DNA of 14,096 nucleotides from NCBI GenBank assembly GCA_033721915.1, contig JAWWAC010000069.1:1-14096 (forward strand), written 5' to 3'. The DNA comes from REBR01 sp033721915 (GTDB taxonomy: Bacteria > Pseudomonadota > Gammaproteobacteria > Pseudomonadales > Oleiphilaceae). Below, piece after piece: positions 1-5,664 of this stretch. Position 1 is the first letter of the stretch. Each line of letters begins with the position of its first letter. A program made the position numbers and the translations under genes. The notes under the pieces are model-generated. The model was not told the DNA's origin and made no database searches. It saw nothing but the letters and a program-made list of their open reading frames with translations.

Positions 1-966
1 CACCAGAACCGCCGCCGGGTTGCCCGGCAGTCCCACAAAGGGAGTGGCACCCACCTGGCCGAAGGCGAAGGGCTTGCCCGGCTTGATGGCCAGTCGCCAC
101 AGGTCCAGACGGCCCAGTGACTGCACGGCACTGCGCACATGATCCTCGTCCCCCACGGAGACGCCCCCCGTGGAGATGATCAGGTCGGCATCGGCGGCGC
201 CATTTGCCAGGGCGTCGCAGGTGGCCTGGAAACTGTCTGCCACATCCCCCAGATCCAGTATGTCGCACCGGGCGCTTTCCAGCAGGCCTTTCAGGAGAAA
301 CCGGTTGCTGTTGTAGATCTTGCCCGGCGCCAGCGGTTCTCCGGGGCTGACCAGTTCATCGCCGGTGCTGAGTATGGCCACACGCAGCCGCCGGTGTACG
401 TTGACCTCGGCCAGCCCCACCGAGGCCAGAAGGCCCAGGTGCTGGGGCAGCAGCCGTGTGCCGGCCTCCAGCAGGGGCTCCCCGGCGCGGATGTCCTGCC
501 CCGCCGGGCGGATGTTCTGGCCCTGTTGGGGTGGTTTGTTGAGGGTGACGTGCTGGCCCTGGCTGTCTTCCTGACAGTGTTCCTGCATCAGTACCGTGTC
601 CGCGCCGGGCGGGATGGCGGCGCCGGTGAAGATCCGGGCCGCCGTGCCGGGCCGCAGGGGCTGTGGGTCGTCACCCGCTGGGATGCGTTGCGACAGTGGC
701 AGCGGGTTGTCCTGCCGTGCGTCCTGCCAGCGGATGGCATAGCCGTCCACGGCACTGTTGTCTGCCGGCGGCACCGTGACCCGGGCGGTCACAGGCTGCG
801 CCAATACACGTCCCAGTGCGTCGGCCGTGGCCAGTGTCTCGCTGTCACGGACTGGCACGGCCTGCTCCAGAAGCCGGCCCAGTGCCAGGTCCGGGTTCAT
901 CAGATCGCTCATGGCTGTGGTTTCGCTCACGGCTGTTGTCCCGCTCATGGCTGTTTTCCCGCTCAT
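1..966 (-). CDS. moeA: Molybdopterin molybdenumtransferase MoeA (C-terminus missing at window edge)
   Basis: MoeA inserts molybdate into adenylylated molybdopterin in the cytoplasm, the last step of molybdenum cofactor synthesis. The visible 322 residues match the family in order: NSAVDGYA near residue 70, RIFTGAAIPPGADTV near 111, STGDEL near 200, ISTGGVSVGDEDHV near 264, KPGKPF near 295 and GLPGNPAA near 312. E. coli MoeA has about 411 residues, so roughly the last 90 lie outside the window. The ATG at 966 overlaps the moaB stop as ATGA, which suggests translational coupling. The family's usual N-terminus aligns near MSDLMNPDL, so the first 18 residues are an unusual extension made of 18-bp repeats with four in-frame start codons (966, 948, 930 GTG, 912). 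The ATG at 912 is a serious alternative start. Identity is secure; the start is uncertain. Confidence 0.95.
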   Translation of the reverse strand, partial: MSGKTAMSGTTAVSETTAMSDLMNPDLALGRLLEQAVPVRDSETLATADALGRVLAQPVTARVTVPPADNSAVDGYAIRWQDARQDNPLPLSQRIPAGDDPQPLRPGTAARIFTGAAIPPGADTVLMQEHCQEDSQGQHVTLNKPPQQGQNIRPAGQDIRAGEPLLEAGTRLLPQHLGLLASVGLAEVNVHRRLRVAILSTGDELVSPGEPLAPGKIYNSNRFLLKGLLESARCDILDLGDVADSFQATCDALANGAADADLIISTGGVSVGDEDHVRSAVQSLGRLDLWRLAIKPGKPFAFGQVGATPFVGLPGNPAAVLV

Positions 967-972
967 GGCTGT
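904..972 (-). repeat. 18-bp tandem repeat spanning the moaB stop and moeA start
   Basis: Read on the minus strand, about 3.5 copies of an 18-bp unit run from the moaB stop into moeA: ATGAGCGGGAAAACAGCC (966-949), ATGAGCGGGACAACAGCC (948-931), GTGAGCGAAACCACAGCC (930-913) and the half copy ATGAGCGAT (912-904). The ACAGCC at 972-967 also fits the unit. Every copy begins with a start codon in the moeA frame, and every TGA inside it is in the moaB frame. Each unit also puts a purine-rich stretch (GAGCGGGA or GAGCGAAA) several bases ahead of the next start codon, resembling a repeated ribosome-binding and start module. Confidence 0.9.
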
Positions 973-1544
973 GCCGCCGGCGCTGCGGCGTCCAGTGGGA
1001 TCTGGCGGTGCAGCAGTGCGGTGTTCTTGTGGGGCTTGCGTCCCAGCAGTGCGGCAAAGTTGCAGGGGCGGTGGCGGCTGTCCAGCTGATCCCGAACCAG
1101 CCCTTCCCAGCCGGTGCGGCAGGCGCCGGTGGAGCCGGGCAGGCAGAAGATGATGGTGTGGTTGGCCATGCCGGCGATGGCCCGGGACTGGATGGTGGCA
1201 CTGCCGATTTCCCGGTAGGAGAGGGCGCGGAACTGCTCGCCAAAACCGTCAACGACCTTGTCGAACAGCGGCGTGAGCGCCTCCGGGGTGCTGTCACGCT
1301 CATGGAAGCCGGTGCCGCCGGTGATGATCACCGCCTGCACCTCCGGCTCGGCGATCCAGCCCGACACCAGGGCCCGCACCAGATAGGGGTCGTCCGGCAG
1401 CAGGCGGCGCTGAACCACCTGGTGGCCGCTCTCCAGTGCCTGGTCCACCAGGTACTGCCCAGAGCTGTCCTGCTCCGGACCCCGTGAATCGGAGATGGTG
1501 AGTATGGCCAGTTTCAGTGGCTGGAAAGAGGGTGCTGAGGACAT
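963..1544 (-). CDS. moaB: Molybdenum cofactor biosynthesis protein MoaB
   Basis: A MoCF-fold protein of the MoaB/MogA type, which binds and in active members adenylylates molybdopterin before MoeA inserts the metal. The 193 residues show KLAILTISDSR at 11-21, ITGGTGFHERDSTPE at 74-88, the loop RAIAGMANHTIIFCLPGS at 121-138 followed by ACRTGWEGL, and DSRHRPCNF at 155-163. These match E. coli MoaB closely. E. coli MoaB ends soon after the RPCNF motif (170 residues); this protein has a longer C-terminal tail. The ATG at 1544 was chosen over the upstream ATG at 1646 because it aligns with family N-termini and has GGAG about 6 bases upstream. It is first in a two-gene unit with moeA. MoaB versus MogA role cannot be proved from sequence, but the ending favours MoaB. 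Confidence 0.94.
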   Translation of the reverse strand: MSSAPSFQPLKLAILTISDSRGPEQDSSGQYLVDQALESGHQVVQRRLLPDDPYLVRALVSGWIAEPEVQAVIITGGTGFHERDSTPEALTPLFDKVVDGFGEQFRALSYREIGSATIQSRAIAGMANHTIIFCLPGSTGACRTGWEGLVRDQLDSRHRPCNFAALLGRKPHKNTALLHRQIPLDAAAPAAQP

Positions 1545-1570
1545 GGTGTTCTCCGCCTGGAGGGAAGTTT

Positions 1571-1598
1571 TTGACAGGGGCCCGGGAGCTTGTATGAT
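1571..1598 (+). promoter_or_regulatory. Candidate sigma-70 promoter P1 for rho
   Basis: A perfect -35 box TTGACA (1571-1576) lies 16 bp from TATGAT (1593-1598), one mismatch from the consensus -10. It points toward rho and would start transcription near 1605, giving a leader of about 255 bases. It overlaps the region just upstream of moaB, so it could interfere with divergent moaB transcription. The call rests on consensus matching only. Confidence 0.6.
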
Positions 1599-1634
1599 GA
1601 GATTGTGCCGTAGGCTGGTATTATCCAGCAAGGT

Positions 1635-1643
1635 TGCTATAAT
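1635..1643 (+). promoter_or_regulatory. Candidate extended -10 promoter P2 for rho
   Basis: TGCTATAAT (1635-1643) is a perfect extended -10 element. The -35 region at suitable spacing is poor, as is common for extended -10 promoters. The predicted start is near 1650, giving a rho leader of about 210 bases. P1 and P2 could act as tandem promoters. Confidence 0.55.
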
Positions 1644-1812
1644 CACGCTATTGCATGAATTCCTGTATGCGATGCCGTTCGGCGCCCGCCGTTCGATTTG
1701 AGTCCTGAAGACTTCCGTCCGTTTTTACCGTGACTCCTTGCAAGTGGCTTTTCGAACGCGTTTCTGTGGTAACTGAACCAGAAAGACCCTAACCCCGATC
1801 CTTTTCAATCAC

Positions 1813-1833
1813 GTTAACAGCCCTGTTGTTAAC
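1813..1833. promoter_or_regulatory. Inverted repeat in the rho leader
   Basis: GTTAACA (1813-1819) and TGTTAAC (1827-1833) form a perfect 7-bp inverted repeat with a 7-base loop, ending 27 bases before the rho ATG. It could be an RNA hairpin or a protein-binding palindrome. No T-run follows, so it is not a standard terminator. Confidence 0.5.
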
Positions 1834-1860
1834 CCTTTCCAGGCTACATTCAGACAATCT

Positions 1861-3123
1861 ATGAATCTGACCGAACTCAAACAAAAGACCGTCCCTGACC
1901 TGTTGGACATTGCCAACGAGATGGGGCTTGAAAATCTGGCCCGCTCCCGCAAGCAGGATGTGATCTTCAGTATTCTGAAGAAACACGCCAAGGGTGGCGA
2001 AGACATTCACGGCGACGGTGTTCTGGAGATTCTGCAGGATGGCTTCGGTTTTCTGCGCTCGGCAGACGCCTCTTACCTGGCGGGCCCGGATGACATTTAT
2101 GTCTCTCCGAGTCAGATTCGTCGGTTTAACCTGCGCACGGGCGACAGCATCGCCGGCAAGATCCGCCCGCCCAAAGACGGCGAGCGCTATTTTGCCCTGC
2201 TGAAGGTCAACGACATCAACTTCGGTCGCCCTGACAATGCCCGCCACAAGATCCTGTTCGAAAACCTCACCCCCCTGTTCCCCGAAGAGCGCTTCCGTCT
2301 GGAAGCGGGTAACGGCAGTACAGAGGACCTGGGGGCCCGGATCCTGGATATGGTGGCGCCCATTGGCAAGGGTCAGCGTGGTCTGATTGTCTCCCCACCC
2401 AAGGCGGGCAAGACGCTGCTGATGCAGACCATCGCCCAGTCCATCGCCCGTAATGATCCGGACACCCATCTGATGGTGCTTCTGATCGACGAGCGCCCTG
2501 AGGAGGTGACGGAGATGCAGCGCACGGTGCGCGGCGAAGTGGTGGCCTCCACCTTTGACGAGCCACCGGCCCGTCACGTGCAGGTGGCGGAGATGGTGAT
2601 CGAGAAGGCCAAGCGTCTGGTGGAGCACAAGAAAGACGTGGTCATCCTGCTCGACTCCATTACCCGTCTGGCCCGCGCCTATAACACCGTGATCCCTTCC
2701 TCCGGCAAGGTGCTCACCGGTGGTGTGGATGCCCACGCACTGGAGAAGCCCAAGCGCTTTTTTGGCGCCGCGCGTAATGTGGAAGAGGGCGGCAGCCTGA
2801 CCATTATCGCCACGGCACTGGTGGACACCGGCTCCAAGATGGACGAGGTGATCTACGAGGAGTTCAAGGGCACCGGCAACATGGAAGTGCACCTGGACCG
2901 TCGCATCGCCGAGAGGCGCACCTACCCGGCCATCAATATCCGCCGTTCAGGCACCCGTCGCGAGGACCTGCTGGTCTCCGAGGACGAGCTGCAGCGCATC
3001 TGGATTCTGCGCAAGCTGCTTCACTCCATGGACGACGACATCGGCGCCATCGAGTTTCTGCTGGACAAGCTCAAGGACACCAAGACCAACGACGAGTTCT
3101 TCCAGTCCATGAAGAAACGCTAG
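1861..3123 (+). CDS. rho: Transcription termination factor Rho
   Basis: Rho is the hexameric RNA-dependent ATPase that ends transcription of many genes. At 420 residues it matches the E. coli length (419). In order: an N-terminal domain (1-47), a cold-shock-like RNA-binding domain with GFGFLR at 61-66, Walker A PPKAGKT at 179-185, LLIDERPEEVTEM at 207-219, Walker B VILLDSIT at 261-268, the Q-loop region IPSSGKVLTGGVDA at 278-291, and an arginine finger at R366 in RRSGTRRE. The start is fixed by the conserved MNLTELKQKT. No Shine-Dalgarno sequence stands at normal distance; the nearest AGG is 17 bases upstream. It appears monocistronic: its own promoters lie upstream and a terminator follows. 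Codon choice differs from its neighbours, with ATT or ATC rather than ATA before CTG, as expected for strong expression. Confidence 0.99.
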   Translation: MNLTELKQKTVPDLLDIANEMGLENLARSRKQDVIFSILKKHAKGGEDIHGDGVLEILQDGFGFLRSADASYLAGPDDIYVSPSQIRRFNLRTGDSIAGKIRPPKDGERYFALLKVNDINFGRPDNARHKILFENLTPLFPEERFRLEAGNGSTEDLGARILDMVAPIGKGQRGLIVSPPKAGKTLLMQTIAQSIARNDPDTHLMVLLIDERPEEVTEMQRTVRGEVVASTFDEPPARHVQVAEMVIEKAKRLVEHKKDVVILLDSITRLARAYNTVIPSSGKVLTGGVDAHALEKPKRFFGAARNVEEGGSLTIIATALVDTGSKMDEVIYEEFKGTGNMEVHLDRRIAERRTYPAINIRRSGTRREDLLVSEDELQRIWILRKLLHSMDDDIGAIEFLLDKLKDTKTNDEFFQSMKKR

Positions 3124-3143
3124 TGTCCCGAACGGCACACTAG
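3120..3143. repeat. Near-perfect palindrome at the rho stop codon
   Basis: A 24-bp near-palindrome begins on the last base before the TAG stop. Its outer arms CTAGTGT (3120-3126) and ACACTAG (3137-3143) are perfect. One C/C mismatch separates them from the inner core CCGAACGG (3128-3135). The RNA could form a hairpin that includes the stop codon. No T-run follows directly. Confidence 0.65.
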
Positions 3144-3163
3144 ACAGTGACCGGCAGAGAGAG

Positions 3164-3216
3164 CGGGGAGTGGGGAGCCGACAGAGATTGTGCGTTCTCC
3201 GCCTCCCCGTTTTTTT
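3164..3216 (+). terminator. Intrinsic terminator downstream of rho
   Basis: CGGGGAG (3164-3170) pairs with CTCCCCG (3203-3209). Inside it, GGGGAG (3172-3177) can pair with TTCTCC (3195-3200) using two G-U pairs. A run of seven T follows at 3210-3216. This is a good GC-rich stem plus U-tract and should separate rho from ubiD. Confidence 0.8.
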
Positions 3217-3314
3217 GTTTCGGCCACCCGCCAAGGCCACGGGTTTTGACGGGCCAGGGCAATCCCAGCACCCTCTCCTGTCGTAGATAGCATCTCGAGC
3301 CAACAGGAGCGCCC

Positions 3315-4784
3315 ATGAAATACAAGGACCTGAGAGACTTCATCGCCCAGCTGGAAGCCCAGGGTGAGCTCAAGCGCATCACTGTGGAAGTGGACCCCCA
3401 CCTGGAAATGACCGAGATCTGTGACCGCACACTGCGCATGGGTGGGCCGGCGCTGCTGTTCGAGCGGCCCAAGGGCTACGACATGCCGGTGCTGGGCAAT
3501 CTTTTTGGCACTCCAAAGCGGGTGGCCATGGGCATGGGGCGCGAGGATGTCAGTGCTCTGCGGGAAATCGGCGAGTTGCTGGCCTTTCTCAAGGAGCCGG
3601 AACCCCCCAAGGGCTTTCGCGACGCCTTTGACAAGCTGCCCATTTTCCGCCAGGTCATGAAAATGGGCCCCAAGGTGGTGCGCTCGGCCCCCTGCCAGGC
3701 CATCGTCCAGGAAAAGGACCAGGTGGACCTCTACCAGCTGCCGATCCAGACCTGCTGGCCGGGGGACGCCGGCCCTCTGGTGACCTGGCCACTGGTGATG
3801 ACCAAGGGCCCCGAGAAAGAGCGACAGAACACCGGTATCTACCGGCAGCAGCTGATCGGCAAGAACCGCCTGATCATGCGCTGGTTGTCCCACCGGGGCG
3901 GTGCCCTGGATTTCCGCGACTGGCAGAAGGCCCACCCCGGTGAGCCCTTCCCGGTGGCGGTGGCACTGGGGGCCGATCCGGCCACCATTCTGGCGGCGGT
4001 GACACCGGTGCCGGATACCCTCTCTGAGATTGCCTTTGCCGGACTGCTCCGTGGCTCTCGCACTGAGCTGGTGAAGGCACAGCTCAGTGACATGCTGATT
4101 CCCGCCAGTGCCGAGATCATACTGGAGGGCTACATCTACCCGGACGACATGGCACCGGAAGGGCCTTTCGGTGATCACACCGGCTACTACAACGAGGTGG
4201 ACCACTTCCCGGTGTTTACCGTGGAGCGCATCACCCGCCGCCGGGACGCCATCTACCACAGCACCTACACCGGGCGACCGCCGGATGAGCCGGCCATACT
4301 GGGTCTGGCACTGAATGAGGTGTTTGTGCCCATACTGCGCAAGCAGTTTCCGGAAATCACCGATTTTTACCTGCCACCGGAGGGTTGCTCCTACCGCATG
4401 GCGGTGGTGACCATGAAGAAGCAGTACCCGGGCCATGCCAAGCGGGTGATGATGGGGGTATGGTCTTTCCTGCGCCAGTTCATGTACACCAAGTTCGTAA
4501 TTGTACTGGACGACGACGTGAATGCCCGTGACTGGCAGGATGTGATCTGGGCCATGACCACCCGCATGGACCCGGCCCGGGATACGGTGCTGGTGGAGAA
4601 CACCCCCATCGATTACCTGGATTTTGCCTCACCCGTGAGCGGTCTGGGGTCGAAGATGGGCATGGACGCCACGGACAAATGGCCCGGCGAGACCAACCGG
4701 GAATGGGGGCGTCCCATCACCATGAGCGACGATGTGCGACAGCGTGTGGATGAACTCTGGTCCTCACTGGGCATTGAACACTGA
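3315..4784 (+). CDS. ubiD: 3-octaprenyl-4-hydroxybenzoate carboxy-lyase UbiD
   Basis: UbiD decarboxylates 3-polyprenyl-4-hydroxybenzoate in ubiquinone synthesis, using prenylated FMN made by UbiX together with a divalent metal. The 489 residues compare with 497 in E. coli. Visible motifs are NTGIYRQQ at 172-179 (metal ligand N172), MRWLSHRGGALDF at 188-200 (cofactor contacts), E238 in SEIAFAG (metal ligand) and EGPFGDHTGYY at 282-292 with D287. These correspond to E. coli N175, E241 and D290, a constant offset of three. The start is supported by AGGAG at 3305-3309 and by the usual MKYKDLRDF opening. I saw no convincing promoter in the 98 bases after the rho terminator. The fre-like gene follows after 26 bp. 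No ubiX is present in this window. Confidence 0.98.
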   Translation: MKYKDLRDFIAQLEAQGELKRITVEVDPHLEMTEICDRTLRMGGPALLFERPKGYDMPVLGNLFGTPKRVAMGMGREDVSALREIGELLAFLKEPEPPKGFRDAFDKLPIFRQVMKMGPKVVRSAPCQAIVQEKDQVDLYQLPIQTCWPGDAGPLVTWPLVMTKGPEKERQNTGIYRQQLIGKNRLIMRWLSHRGGALDFRDWQKAHPGEPFPVAVALGADPATILAAVTPVPDTLSEIAFAGLLRGSRTELVKAQLSDMLIPASAEIILEGYIYPDDMAPEGPFGDHTGYYNEVDHFPVFTVERITRRRDAIYHSTYTGRPPDEPAILGLALNEVFVPILRKQFPEITDFYLPPEGCSYRMAVVTMKKQYPGHAKRVMMGVWSFLRQFMYTKFVIVLDDDVNARDWQDVIWAMTTRMDPARDTVLVENTPIDYLDFASPVSGLGSKMGMDATDKWPGETNREWGRPITMSDDVRQRVDELWSSLGIEH

Positions 4785-4810
4785 TTTGACTGGCAAGGAC
4801 TGACAAGACT

Positions 4811-5545
4811 ATGGCAACGGCCCCACAGCCACCCGCGGCACTGGACTGCCGGGTAAACGAAGTGACCCTGATGGGGGAGGATGTGTACCGGGTGCGCCTT
4901 GATCCCGTCGAGGGGGAGTTGCCGGCGTTTGCCGCCGGCCAGTACCTGGCCCTGGAGCTACCCGGCGAAGAACCGGCCTGGTTTTCCATCGCCAGCGCCC
5001 CTGGCGAAGCTCATCTGACACTGCATATCCAGGTGGCGGGTGCCAGCGACACCGCCGCACAGATTATCGACCACCTGCGCCAGGAAAGGCAGGTGCGGGT
5101 CAATATGCCCTTTGGCGAGGCTTGCCTGACGGCCCCGCCTTCACAGCCACTGCTTCTGGTGGTGGCCGGTACCGGCTTCGCTCAGGCCAAGTCCGTGGTG
5201 GAGTTTCTCATGGCGCAACCCGCTTCGCCGCCGGTGTTTCTCTATTGGGGGGTACGCCGCCATGAAGACATGTATCTGCGCACCCTGGCGGATCAGTGGC
5301 AGCAGCGCTGGCCGGATTTCCACTTCCGCCCGGTGGTGGGGGACGATGCGGACCACGGCTGGACCGGCCACCATGATCATCTGGTGCGGGCGCTGAAGGC
5401 GGATGGTCACCGTCTGGGTGAGGTGCAGGTGCTGGCCAGCGGTTCACCGGCCATGGTCTACAGCGTGATGGATACACTGGTGGACGCCGGACTGCCCCAG
5501 TCGCATTTTCTTTCGGACGTTCTGCAATACGCCCCCAGGGGCTGA
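4811..5545 (+). CDS. fre: NAD(P)H-flavin reductase, Fre/LuxG family
   Basis: A ferredoxin-reductase-fold protein of 244 residues (E. coli Fre has 233) that probably reduces free flavin with NAD(P)H. The order is a flavin-binding barrel with VYRVRL at 25-30, AGQYLAL at 42-48, WFSIAS at 57-62 and MPFGEA at 99-104, then a nucleotide-binding half with VAGTGFAQAKS at 118-128 and YWG near 145. It ends SDVLQYAPRG, as in pseudomonad-type homologues. E. coli Fre has RPFS; here the aligned tetrapeptide is AWFS, so the Arg is absent. The ATG has AAGGA 11 bases upstream, and an in-frame TGA at 4787-4789 rules out a longer start. It lies 26 bp after ubiD, probably in one operon. A link to prenyl-FMN supply is inference. 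The stop codon is the first base triplet of the 18-bp array. Confidence 0.88.
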   Translation: MATAPQPPAALDCRVNEVTLMGEDVYRVRLDPVEGELPAFAAGQYLALELPGEEPAWFSIASAPGEAHLTLHIQVAGASDTAAQIIDHLRQERQVRVNMPFGEACLTAPPSQPLLLVVAGTGFAQAKSVVEFLMAQPASPPVFLYWGVRRHEDMYLRTLADQWQQRWPDFHFRPVVGDDADHGWTGHHDHLVRALKADGHRLGEVQVLASGSPAMVYSVMDTLVDAGLPQSHFLSDVLQYAPRG

Positions 5546-5659
5546 GGGCTCTCTATCCGCTGAGGGTTCTCTATCCACTGAGGGCTCTCTATCCGCTGAG
5601 GGCTCTCTATCCGCTGAGGGCTCTCTATCCGCTGAGGGCTCTCTATCCGCTGAGGGCTC
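5543..5659 (+). repeat. 18-bp tandem array at the fre stop codon
   Basis: Six full head-to-tail copies of TGAGGGCTCTCTATCCGC start at 5543, 5561, 5579, 5597, 5615 and 5633, followed by a half copy at 5651-5659. Five copies are identical. The second differs at two positions (C to T, G to A). The TGA of copy one is the fre stop, and because 18 is a multiple of three every later TGA is in the same frame. The array fills almost the whole gap between the convergent fre and hemY genes. There are no spacers and no flanking transposase, so it is a minisatellite-like repeat. Confidence 0.97.
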
Positions 5660-5664
5660 CTCAG
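5650..5664. other. Small hairpin at the array end, overlapping the hemY stop
   Basis: CTGAGG (5650-5655) and CCTCAG (5659-5664) form a perfect 6-bp stem with a 3-base loop. It overlaps the last half repeat and the hemY stop codon (5663-5661). No T-run follows on either strand. It might contribute weakly to 3' end formation for either convergent gene. Confidence 0.4.

Larger units (their letters stand above)
1545..1860. other. Divergent intergenic region moaB/rho and rho leader
   Basis: This 316-bp gap holds the two rho promoters at 1571-1598 and 1635-1643. Beyond them the leader is pyrimidine-rich in places (for example 1713-1740). It contains a direct repeat of GCCGTTCG at 1674-1681 and 1688-1695, and a 7-bp inverted repeat at 1813-1833. 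Rho is autoregulated by leader attenuation in E. coli, and a long pyrimidine-rich leader would suit that, but this is inference. I saw no trxA gene, which often lies upstream of rho in Gammaproteobacteria, and no clear moaB promoter, although GATAAT on the minus strand (1625-1620) is a weak -10 candidate. Confidence 0.6.

Noticed and set aside
139..1487. Plus-strand open frames across moeA and moaB
   Set aside because: The minus strand encodes clear MoeA and MoaB motifs over the same bases; the plus frames have no recognisable features.
1789..2892. Long minus-strand open frame (367 codons) opposite rho
   Set aside because: It is fully antisense to a certain rho gene, has low-complexity His/Gln/Gly-rich composition typical of GC-rich shadow frames, and shows no recognisable domain.
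3120..4436. Long minus-strand open frame (438 codons) opposite ubiD
   Set aside because: It is antisense to an unambiguous ubiD and has no family resemblance; frames of this size are common opposite GC-rich genes.
5543..5659. CRISPR-like array
   Set aside because: The copies are directly adjacent with no spacers, the unit is only 18 bp, and no cas genes are present.
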